From Myrica gale (lineage: Eukaryota; Streptophyta; Magnoliopsida; Fagales; Myricaceae): a stretch of DNA of 64,000 bases. Under the pieces are notes generated by a model that did no database searches, was not told where the DNA came from, and worked only from the letters and a program-made list of their open reading frames with translations. Below are positions 11,444 through 21,867 of the stretch, in pieces. Location of the stretch: NCBI GenBank assembly GCA_963930655.1, contig OZ005605.1:13337501-13401500 (forward strand), in the 5' to 3' direction. Each line of letters opens with the position of its first letter. Position 1 is the stretch's first letter. The position numbers and the translations under genes were made by a program.

Positions 11444-12355
11444 AATGAACAAGGGTGAAATTGCATGATAACTCATGCATAAATTACAAGAGTGACCATG
11501 TCAACACTTCTTGTGATTCTCAATCTCTTACGTTCCAATCTCTTCTTCTCTTGAACGCATGTAGCCATTAGCTTATTATTACAAATGTGAGAAGTTGATT
11601 TCTTATATTCTTGAAACTCAGGACAAAGAGATTAAAAAAATAGAATTTATTTATTTATCTCTTCGAGGGAGTTGCGCCTCCTAATATACTCTAATTCTGA
11701 ATAACAATAGACTCCTCTCTATGAAGGTTAGATCCATAATACTATAATAAGATTCCAAATCTATGAGATTTGTGGCTTAATATCTCATCTTCTAGAACTT
11801 TAATTCATACTATTATTTAAGTTAATTGAAATAATTATTCTAATACTAACAATAAAAATAACTAATAAATTATTCTTTTGAGCCCGTACATATGATCGTA
11901 ACATTTATACATTAATAATTTATTCTTATGTTAATTGTTGGATGTTTCAAAAGGGCCATATTTCGTATGTGTATTAAATGGACAATGATCAACTCAAGAA
12001 AGCTCAACTTCCAAGGACTTGAATTAAGCTGCCAAACAGGTTGGGCTAGAATTTCTACGGACCCAAAACATATTACTTCTTGTTGGCCATTATCTTAGGG
12101 CAGACCGAATCAAGGGCCAGTGACCTTAAAGAGATAGGGTTTCGACTTCAATAGCTGAAAATGAGTTGGGCGGACTAAATTGGTCATCACTTTATAGGCC
12201 TCGAAGAAATGCGGCTGTAAAATTGGTCCGAAATTGGTTCGAATTTTGGTTCAAAAACCTTGTTAGGAAAATGAATTAAGAGAGCAAAATCAATTGGACA
12301 AGTGAGCGTAAATGCAACAAAATCAAGAAACCCACTCTTTAAACCCCAATAGAAC
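11444..12355. other. Unassigned AT-rich stretch
   Basis: I see no gene, repeat pair or terminus that I can support here. It lies between the two CACTA-type termini. Confidence 0.4.
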
Positions 12356-12785
12356 CACTAAAAAAAATATCTTTAGCAACGGTCATAACAAACATCTCTC
12401 TAAGTTATCTACAGGGGTACTTTTTTACAAACGCAGCTAAAAACCATGAATTTTAGCATCATTTGTAAAAAAATAAAAAACCATCGCTAGAGATAACTAA
12501 GTGGCGTTTGAAAAAAAACACCAATAAAATTCATGAAAAACGCAGTCAAAAGCAAAAAAGCCCCTGTAGATAACCTATAGCGGCGTTTGTAAAAAACTTA
12601 CAAACGCCGCTAAAAGTCATGTTTGTAGTAGCGCTTCGGAAAAAAATGCCGCTACAGGTGTGTGAGTTTTAGCAACGTTTTAGATAAAAAAAACGTTGTT
12701 ATAGGACCCTCTATAACAGCGTTTTTGTGAAAAATGCTGCTATAGACTGTTACATGATTATTTATAAGTTTTTTAATGTTAATAT
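12356..12785. mobile_element. CACTA-type element, left end with subterminal repeats
   Basis: The block starts CACTAAAAAAAATATCTTTA at 12,356. Its first bases resemble the reverse complement of the terminus at 5,113 (CACTGCAAAAAAGAGGTCTT), and both are followed by a GACGGTCA/AACGGTCA motif. Up to about 12,750 it is packed with ACAAACGCCGCTAAAA / TAGCGGCGTTTGT units. The related AT-rich inner part lies at 15,130-15,560, beyond the LTR-like block. The element probably extends right to the repeats at 26,080-26,230, which would put the captured B3 and CBSX3 fragments inside it. That extent is inference. Confidence 0.6.
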
Positions 12786-15080
12786 TGTCATACCCCGAGC
12801 TTTTAAAACATCACATGCATTTGGTTTTATATAATGATTAGTAGTACGAGAGACTTAATGACCAAAAAAGATTATTTTGTATTTGAGATACTAAGTTTGA
12901 AACTTTGTTTAGGACATGATTAAGTGAGATTTGGATTTCGTGTGCAACTAGGATATTGTTCAGAGTGTTGAGAAGCCCGTATTGGATCAATAAAAAATTT
13001 TAAGCAAGTAGGACATTTTTGTTTCGAAAATCGAACCATATGATTTTTATTCTTTTAATATCTTGGGGGATCATCCACGAGATTATGGTTCAAATTTGGA
13101 GACTTTTTATTTTTTGGATTCAAGTAGGACGTTTTATGGAAGCAACTAGGTTAATTTGTGATTATTGGACGATTAGTGAAACGATTAACAAAACTTAGTC
13201 ATTAAGCAAGAGAAATTCGACTGCCCTAGAGAGTGACACTTATAAAGGCTAGGAAGCACGACAAATCAAAGCTAGAAGCACGACAAATCGATGCAAAAAG
13301 CACGACACAAAAGGCTATAACTTAGGAAGCACGAGGTGTCGACCACCGGTGAACCTAGGCGGCGACTCATCAAACCTATAAAGAGAATTTCAGCCATAGC
13401 CTTTCCATGCAGTTGTTGTAGATTGCTAGGTGTCATGAGGAGAGGAAATGTAGCCTAGTGACTCACCAAAGCTACCCTAGCTAGGCTAGACACATGTCCA
13501 AATGCAACCGGCTGTGTTTCCTATAACTAGGGGTGGATTTCGACCTTTGAAGAGTACATCATTCAATCTGAATTTTTGTGAGTTAAATCTTGAGAGAAAG
13601 AGTGAAGTGAAGTTGGAGAAAGAGGAGGAAAAAGATTAGTGAAGTTTCGGCTTCATTAGAGCTAAAGTTTAGTTGGTTATCTTTGATTTCGATTCAAGTT
13701 TTCAAGATGATTATTGTGAATCTCTTGTATTTATTATTCTAAACATCTCTTGATGTTATTAGCATTGTTCTATTCTTCCTATTGTTCTTGATGTTCTTCG
13801 TGTTCTTTGTGTACAAGACAAAGAACAAGCTCGTTTTTTCGAAAAAGTATCATTGTCAAAGTTCGATTTGTTTTCAAAGTGTTTTTCTACTTTGATCCGT
13901 TTCTTTTCAATATTTCTTCCAAAAGTTGTTTTTCAAAGCTTGAACATATTTCTTTTGAAATATTTCTTCTGATTTCAATACTTTTCTTGTCAAAATTAGA
14001 ATCTTCTACGTGGTGATTAAGCCGGTTTTTAACCGAGAAATCAAAGTGTTGTTTTTGCCTTCACAACATTTTTGCTTTGAGAAATGTTTTATAATGTTGT
14101 GATGATGGAAACGAGTTAAGGTGTTGCATATCATAAATGAGATGTATGGGCGTTGATATGAGACATGCACGCTTAACTTGTACGTTGGAAAGGAATATTT
14201 AATGTTCAAGTGTGGTTAAGGTGTTGCATATCATAAATGAGATGTATGGGCGTTGATATGAGACATGCATACTTAACACATACTGTGAAGACGTGACAAT
14301 ACTGTGCATAAGAGATTGCGTTCACTTGTTGTGACATTCTGGCCTCTCCGTCGTACGCGGAAAGATCCTTTGTTAGGATAAGTCGCTCTGGTAGCTTGAG
14401 GTCGTATTGTGCTCTGGGAGTACTGCTGCAAAGATACGGATGGTTACTTATAACCCGTCACTCTGGCCAGGTGATTCACTCTAGGAGTGAGAGTAGTGGT
14501 GATTGTGATTGAGAAGGGAAAAAGGAAAAGATCATTTTTGAGAAAATTGAGTCTTTTCATTTACTTTTTCTTATTCTGTTGAGATTTTATTGTTGAAACG
14601 AGTTTTCTTCAATATCTTGTTCTAGTTTCTGCTATTCTGTCGTACTATCCGCTGGCTTTACCGAGTCATTTGGACTCACCGTTGTTTGTTAAATATTTCT
14701 TTAGCAGATGTCTGAGGTTTATATGGTGAGTTCACCAAGGCCATTCAACATAGCTTTATTACTCTGGAGCTGATCTTTCGAGTCTATGTCACACGTGACG
14801 TAAATGTTTTGATGGAAGACTGGGGTAATAGGTGGATTAACCCAAACTCGAATGTCTATGTCAGCTTGTGCGACAAACTTAAGTGATTATGATGGCAATG
14901 AGTAGAGGTTTTATGTTTCTTAGTTTTTCCGCTGTTGTGGTTTTCTTTTTAGTATGAACATTATAAGAAGTTGGCTGTCTTTTGTAATACTTCGGTATTA
15001 ATAAAAGGTTCTACTTGTATTTTAGTTAGAATCTTTGTTGCTTTCACGATCCTCCCACTGGTCGTAACCTCAGTCTAACA
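12786..15080 (+). mobile_element. Solo LTR candidate, 2.3 kb
   Basis: The block starts TGTCATACCCCGAGC and ends GGTCGTAACCTCAGTCTAACA (shown 20 bases at most: GTCGTAACCTCAGTCTAACA), the usual TG...CA form with a gypsy-like TGTCA-CCCCGA start. It interrupts CACTA-family sequence and contains no coding domain. A solo LTR left by unequal recombination is the simplest reading. No 5-bp duplication is evident (flanks AATAT and GCGAC), which weakens the case. Confidence 0.5.
14115..14269. repeat. Two-copy direct repeat, 100-base spacing
   Basis: A 55-base unit starting GTTAAGGTGTTGCATATCAT and ending GAGACATGCA occurs at 14,115-14,169 and again, essentially identical, at 14,215-14,269. It lies within the LTR-like block. 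The high identity suggests a recent duplication. Confidence 0.9.
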
Positions 15081-15829
15081 GCGACGTTTATTACTATAAG
15101 ACAACGCTTGAGGTTTTGACGGTCCAGACTATTACAAATATTTATTTTATATGTTATATAATACATTATATTGTATAGTAATGTATTTGAAAAAAATTAA
15201 TCTAGGGGACCCACTTAATAAAATATAAAATTAGAGTGTTATAAAAATTGAAGTTGTTATATGATAAATATAATTTGATGACTATGTTATTGTTATATAA
15301 TGTGTTATATATTATTACATCACCATACATTATGGGATATTATATAGTATGAATGTATGTCATGTTTAATATTATGTGTATGGTATAATATTTGTCCATA
15401 TTAAAATTGAATATTTTTTCACTTATCTATGTGCATAGTATTTGTACATACTAAGATTTAATATTTTGTCATTCATCTATAGGTGTATAATATTTATACC
15501 TAATATGTCACTCATCTATGTGTATAGTATTTGTACATATTAAGAAGATATTGTGAGATTAGCTTATTCATTAACAAGTACATAAAATAATGTATCATTT
15601 TATATGCTATTATTGAATATTAGATACGTACATATAAGGTATTTAGTACCAATACAAGTTACAATGTGTCTTACCATTACAAACAAAATAATAATTAAAA
15701 TAAATATATAACAAATTATTAAAGCATATAACAAAATCACAAATTTAGCTCTAAAGTTCTGTTTTAGCAACCAAGTGAGGGGGGAAATTTTTAGCGCCAA
15801 AACCGTTTTTGACTACTCTCCCTATATCA
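15081..15829. mobile_element. CACTA-family internal AT-rich sequence
   Basis: From about 15,130 to 15,560 the sequence is the reverse complement of 3,950-4,760 with moderate divergence; for example CATTATGGGATATTATATAG here matches TATAAAATATCTCATAATAT there. It is therefore the inner part of the same CACTA family whose left end is at 12,356. The rest up to 15,829 is AT-rich without a recognised feature. Confidence 0.5.
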
Positions 15830-16168
15830 GTGGTAAAAGAGCCCTCTTTCATCTACTCTCGTCTAGCCCATCTGCCGTTTAACAAATTTAGCTCTTCGCT
15901 TGTCTCGGACGCAACAAGGTGGTTGTTCTTTTTCTGTTGTAGTTTGTGGTGTTTCTTTAATTGTTGTCGAATCTCTGAAGCGTTTATGCACATGTTTTTC
16001 TGTCTGTCTGTCCATATGCGTGTGCAAGGGAGTGTGTTCTGTACGTGCTGTGGCTAAAATGATTTCTTCTATGAAAATTTTGATTTGGGGGTCCAAAGGG
16101 TTTTCAGCGTTTTGATTTTGATTTACGTCTTTCTATTCTCGAAGGTTTCAATTTTGGGTTAATGGCGT

Positions 16169-18763
16169 TGATAGGATCGGTAGATCCTCACGTGCCCGTA
16201 AAGTGCAGACCCCTTACGTGGGGGTGAGTATTGAGCAGGGAAGTAGGCAACGTGAAGATGAGAGTGCTGAAGTAGTCAACCTTTTGTTAATTTTCAGCTC
16301 ACGTCGTGGCATGCGAGAAATAAGTCTGGAACGTGTAGCTGCTGCACGATATCCGTAGAATTTGGTCTACGTTAGTATTTTAGTTACTTATTTTTTGGTT
16401 TACGTTAGTCTTTAGAATAGGGGAGTTGTTGAGTTGTTATCTGATTGGTAGGGAAAGTTGTTATCTTTTATGCATTTATATTCAGTATGTAATAAAATAA
16501 AGGGCAGCAGAGAATTTTCAAAGTTACTCTTATGGTACGATTCTCACCCAAAGAGAATATTATCTTTTATTACATTGGCTTTAACTGAGACCTATCAATT
16601 GGTATCAGAGCAGGTTTGATATGGCGAAATAATTGAGCTCTTGTAACAAGGAAAGAATTGAGCTCTTGGAAGCTGGTCTCGGTGGGATGCAAGATGGGAT
16701 GCAGCGCTTGGAAGAGAATCTCAGAACTCTTTTAGAAGCTGTATTATCCAACCAAAGTCCCTCCCGCATTGTCGATCGAGAGGCCGCTTTACGGAACAAT
16801 CATAATGAATCTAGAGATAATAGTCGACGGCCGTTTGCAGCTCGAGCTGCCAAACTCGACTTCCCACGCTTTTGGTGGTCATTGCATCATTTCACCTGGA
16901 GGGTGAAGCAAATCAATGGTGGCAATGGCTAAGTAGAGCCCATAGGGAGGAGGGCCAAGCATCACTTGGGAAATATTCTCAGAGGAGCTATGGGCACGCT
17001 TTGGTCCTACAAAATGTGAAGATTTTAATGAGGCGCTGGCAAAACTCAAACAGCACGGTACTCTACGTGATTTTCAAAAAGAATTTGAAAGACTAGGTAA
17101 CCGTGTGCAGGGATGGACGCAGAAGGCTCTAGTGGGATCTTTTATGGGAGGATTGAAACTAGAAATATTTGAAGGCATACACATGTTTAAGCCAAAGAAC
17201 TTAAAAGAGGCCATCAGTTTGGCTAGGATGCGTGAGGAGCAGCTGGCAAGACAACGACGATTGGTACAACCTCAATCTCAACCGTCTCGACAGTTGGCTC
17301 TTTCGGCACCATAGAAAGAAACTGTGGTTTCACCAATAGAGAGATCATCATGGGAAGAAATGCAGCGTCGCCGTGCTCAAGGCTTGTGCTTCAATTGTAA
17401 TGAGTGATTCACGGCAGGTCATAAGTGTCATGGTGTAAAATTGCTACTGTTGGAGGGTCAAGGACCAGTGAATGAAATTTATTGTGAAGAAATCACAAAT
17501 GAGTCATAGAACGAAGTGAAAGCAGAAGAATTACCAGAGCCTGAAATCTCTCTTCATGCACTCATAGGGTGGACTACACCACGTACAATAAGGGTGACGA
17601 CATTGGTGGGACATCAAGAGCTGGTGGTATTGATAGAGAGTGGCTCAACTCAAAACTTCATTAGTGAGAGAGTCGCAAGTTTGTTGCATTTGCCCGTTAT
17701 TCCTACCAAATCCTTTATGGTGAAGGTCGCAGATGGAAATAGGTTCAGTTGTCAAGGGAGCTTTGAACATGTGCAGATCACCATCCAAGGTATCCCTTTC
17801 TCAATAACTCTTTACTCTTTGCCACTAACGGGTCTTGATCTAGTGTTAGGCGTGCAATGGCTGGAGTTACTTGGTTCGATGGTATACAATTGGAGATAAA
17901 TGACTGTGGAATTTCATTGGGGAGAAAAGCCAAGGAAATTACAAGGCATTTATGCTCCAATGATACAAGCAACGCACGTGGATGCAATTTCCAAGGATGC
18001 CAGACAAGGGAATTCAATTTTTGCAGTTTGTCTTCATTCAATGAAAGAAGTCGTAAATCGCTCTTTAGAGCAATATCTTCGCTGTTCTGTGCATCAGCAG
18101 CCTTATCGCCAACAAACAGTTTTTCGGAGGGCACATCAAAAGCTAGCCAGTAAGTTTTATGGGCCTTATCCGATTGAGAGAAAAATTGGGGCAGTAAGTT
18201 TCGTGGAAGAGTGCTTGGTGAAATGGAAAAAAATTGTCAGATTAGGATGCTATGTGGGAAAGGGTGGAAGTAATCCAGCGTCAATTTTCGAAATCTGATC
18301 CTTGAGGACAAGCGATCACTCGAAGGGGGCAATAATGATAGGATCGGTAGATCCTCACGTGCCCGTAAAGTGCAGACCCCTTACGTGGGGTGAGTATTGA
18401 GCAGGGAAGTAGGCAACGAGAAGATGAGAGTGCTGAAGTAGTCAACCTTTTGTTAATTTTCAGCTCACGTCGTGGCATGCGAGAAATAAGTCTGGAAGGT
18501 GTAGCTGCTGCACGTTATCCGTAGAATTTGGTCTACGTTAGTATTGTAGTTACTTATTTTTTGGTTTACGTTAGTCTTTAGAATAGGGGAGTTGTTGAGT
18601 TGTTATCTGATTGGTATGGAAGGTTGTTATCTTTTATGCATTTATATTCAGTATGTAATAAAAGAAAGGGCAGCAGAGAATTTTAAAAGTTACTCTTGTG
18701 GTACGATTCTCACCCGAAGAGAATATTATCTTCTATTACATTGGCTTTGACTGGGACCTATCA
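16169..18763 (+). mobile_element. Ty3/gypsy LTR retrotransposon, internally deleted
   Basis: LTRs of about 430 bases lie at 16,169-16,597 and 18,336-18,763, both TGATAGGATCGGTAGATCCT...CCTATCA, differing at roughly a dozen or so sites by eye. A primer-binding site TGGTATCAGAGC starts at 16,600, fitting tRNA-Met, and a purine tract CGAAGGGGGCAATAA precedes the 3' LTR. Target duplication GGCGT is at 16,164-16,168 and 18,764-18,768. The element is only 2.6 kb: reverse transcriptase, RNase H and integrase are deleted, so it can move only if helped in trans. It sits in the coding part of the B3 gene fragment. Confidence 0.93.
16621..18297 (+). pseudogene. Gypsy gag-protease remnant with chromodomain tail
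   Basis: In several frames: RIELLEAGLGGMQDGMQRLE, then the gag core FHLEGEANQWWQWLSR, and a damaged zinc knuckle (CFNC...GHKCH, with TGA inside). A protease-like segment reads VVLIESGSTQNFISE, where the catalytic DSG is ESG. After a jump the frame gives FYGPYPIERKIGAVSF and ECLVKWKK, resembling the C-terminal end of pol before and within a chromodomain. All polymerase and integrase sequence is missing. Stops at 17,312, 17,408 and 17,507 and frameshifts make it non-functional. Confidence 0.75.
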
Positions 18764-20509
18764 GGCGTCCAAGATTTGCTTGAATGCTTCGTGCAGAGCA
18801 ACCTCCACGCACGAATGGAAAAGAGGCTGGCCACTGCGATCCGGTGGATTTGCCGATCTCTGCCACAAGTGCGGGTATTTTTCTTTTTCTCCATATGAAT
18901 TCAATGTAAATTTACTTGGGACTAGTTTGATTTTGCAAAGGGCGAGTTTGGGTTAATCTGAAGAGTTGAATTGGTATTTTATTGGGTTTACTTATATAGG
19001 AGGGATGATCTCGTAAAAGGGAACAAAGACGGTGGGATGATACTGTTTATTGTCATCTTGGCTCTGGTGCACTATGGGTGATACTGTTTATGATGCTGTT
19101 AAGTCGGTATGCATCTTTGACCTTTGCGTTAAGTCTTTTCAATTATCCAAGAATGACAATTATTTTCAATGGTTTGACCAGCTTTGGTGCAGAGGATTAG
19201 TCTCTTGACTAAATAACCCATTTCTTTTGCAGATGACCCAGCACAATGTTGGTGCCTTGGTGGTTATGAAATCTGGAGAGCAGAAATCAATTGCAGGAAT
19301 CATAACAGAGAGAGGTTGTGATACTTAACGATTCTTTTAGCTTATTTACTTGATTGTGAGGAACTATTGTGCTTGTCAGAACACACGATATGATAGTTTG
19401 TTTTTAGAAGTTGCAGTCTTATTACCTGGATACATCAATATTGTTCACTTATAGATGAAATTTTGGAGCACTACGTTCCAAGTTCAAACATTATGGTTTC
19501 TGTTATAACATTACCTCTTCAATTGATTTAAACCTTTTTGAAAATGCAATGACAGATATTTGTTTATTCAGTTCACCCCCTGAAAGTTTTATCATGTTCT
19601 TCCGTCTCTTGGATAACATCATTGGAAAGAAAACAAGAGAATTATGTTCTTGGTTTTACTCTAGTTTTTTAACTATTTGGAGTCTGGAGAATTTTGAACA
19701 GTGTCTGGTACCAAAAAAGGATGAATCTCAGGCATGTTCACAGCCAATTGAGGGGAAAAGTGCCTGGGCAGATCTACTTCCTCCTATGCACGTTCAGATT
19801 CTCCAACCATTATTTATATATCATTGCGGGAACTAGGGGCGGATATAGACGGCGGGGGGCAGCCGCCCCCCTCAGTTCTAAAAATGATGGGAGAATTCTG
19901 CTAATTTTTTAGTCTTTTATCTGTCACACGGTTGTGTTGGGATCTCGGGATCGGCGCAGCAGAAGGCGCATGAACGTTGAAATCAGAGCAGTCCAAGCTT
20001 TTCTCCTTCAGATCCACGCACACAGGTTGAGAGAGATAGAATCATATAGAGAGAGAAACTAGAGAGAGAAATCTCATTTCTCATTAATCATCTCCTTCCT
20101 CCTCAAATGAAGTTCTGAGCTATTTATAATGGCTCCCTCAGAACTTCTCCTGTGATCTCAAATCTCGGCCGTAGGATCACCATGAAAAACTCTTTTTCAT
20201 TAATTCCCTTATATTTTGTATTCCGAATTTATGAGCTTTTACAAATTGTGATCATGTCCATTAACATATCACAATTGACCCCCGAGATAGTGAGACTATT
20301 TTTCATGAGCTAATAAGACCGGAATAATATCACTGATTAAGTCCCTAGCTCATATAATTCTTAATTCACAATCTGTAACTCGTTGGACTCTCAAATTGTT
20401 TCTAAAACAATTTCACAAATAAATATATAATATATATATTAATTTCGAAAAACATTTTCGCAAACATCCACTGGCCAGTGATTTCTTTTCAAGTCCAACC
20501 CTACAAATA

Positions 20510-20700
20510 ACCTTTGATTCCGTCTTCTTCTCATCAAACTCTTTGATGTGTAGCTAGACATCAACACATACTCTCAAATGATTTAGACTTGGTCTCACCA
20601 ATCTATGATTCATAAGGAGTTTTAGGTATAGATTGTGTAGGTATCCTGTTTAGAACATAAACAGCTGCCTCCAAGGCATAATCCCAAAAGTATGCAGGTA
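20510..20700 (-). pseudogene. Copia integrase-region fragment
   Basis: The minus frame reads FWDYALEAAVYVLNRIPTQS, then IPKTPYES and a stop. This is the conserved A-x-x-x-LNR-x-P-x-(K)-TP-(Y/F)-E motif at the C-terminal end of copia integrase. It abuts the truncated left LTR, which marks one deletion junction. The rest of pol is missing. Confidence 0.7.
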
Positions 20701-21054
20701 AAAATATATGTTTATCTCCCACTGAACAATATCATATAAAGTTCAGATTTTGTTTTTAACCATTCACAGAGTCCACAATTCACTTTTCAAAACATAGACT
20801 ATCAATAATACCAGAGTTACAAGAAAGACAATCTTTCAAAACAACAAAAGTCAAAACAAAATATTTGATACAAGTTTTGAGTCAGGAAACTCAATTTCCA
20901 AAAGGTCTGGAACATAAAGATAGTCTTCCAAATTTACAACTTAAACTTTCATGGACTCGAGTGAAAAGCTCTAATGGAGGTCACTGCAACACTTGCACTC
21001 GTGTCCATCAGTTTCCTCTTCACCATGTTCCTGGGTTTCCTCAAACCCCTGCAA

Positions 21055-21867
21055 TCATATTGCATAAGTGAGAGGTTGTGTCAACAATTGACACATTAAA
21101 TTCAATGGACTGCCACAGTGGAAACAATTTCCCTTATCTTGCTTCTCTGAGTCGCTCATGTCCTCTTTCTTAGATTGAGACATTTTCCTCTTGAACTTCT
21201 TCCCCTTGGGCTTAAGTTCATGACTGGCTGACTTGTCCATTACCATTAGAGAACCTTTCTCATGAATGATAAGTTCCTCAGCTGCTTGCAACATATTGAG
21301 CAGCTCTGACAAAGTCACCGTCATCTTATTCATATTATAGTTTAATATGAACTGGTTGAACGATTCAGGCAAAGATGCCAATATCGCTCCAACCTTTGTC
21401 TCACTGTCAATCACTGCACCTAGTGTTTCCAGTTCAGTGATGAACGATATCATCTTCAACACATGATCTCGAACTGGAGCACCCTCCACCATTGTAGTGG
21501 TCATCAACAATTTCATAACTTGCTGGCGTGCAGATCGACTATGCTCTCCAAATAATTCTTGGAGATAAGAAAGCATGTCTTTTGCAGTAGCTAGGTCTTC
21601 ACATTGCTTCTGTAATATATTGGTCATCGAGGCCAACATATAACATCGAGCAAGTTCATCTGCCTCATGACACTTATCATAAACAACTCTTTGCTCTTGC
21701 GTGGCATCAGCTAAAGCAATATGAGGGATCTCATCCTTCAGGACATGAACAACTTTTTCAACTGTGAGTACTATCATGAGATTCCTCTTCCAATCAAGGA
21801 AGTTTGGCCTAGTTAGCTTGTTATCATCTAAAATTCTAGACAATGGGTTCGACATAATAATCTGCAC
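21055..21867 (-). pseudogene. Copia gag protein (UBN2-type), truncated at the zinc knuckle
   Basis: An open frame of 270 codons starts MQIIMSNPLSRILDDNKLTR, continues PNFLDWKRNL and ARCYMLASMTNILQKQCEDL, and has a Lys-rich region before CFHCGSP. It is the standard Ty1/copia gag (UBN2 family) capsid protein: the N-terminal N-x-x-x-W motif is present and the CCHC zinc knuckle starts (CxxC) but is cut by a deletion, after which the frame runs on into unrelated sequence. Protease is not seen. The frame itself is intact for over 240 codons, so damage was by deletion rather than long decay. Confidence 0.8.

Larger units (their letters stand above)
15830..18874 (+). pseudogene. B3 repressor VAL/HSI2-like first-exon fragment, split by a gypsy element
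   Basis: An ATG at 16,162 gives ATGGCGT up to 16,168, where a gypsy element is inserted. Resuming at 18,769 after the second GGCGT, the frame continues [12 protein letters not shown], then [20 protein letters not shown] and HKCG, ending at a GT donor at 18,875. This CxNxxC...[11 protein letters not shown]...LC-xxCG pattern is the N-terminal zinc finger-like exon of the plant VAL1/VAL2 (HSI2) B3-domain repressors, which silence seed genes through Polycomb. The CT-rich 15,830-16,161 is probably the accompanying 5' UTR. No further VAL exons follow; a CBSX3-type exon comes next, so this is a gene fragment, not the working locus. Confidence 0.75.
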
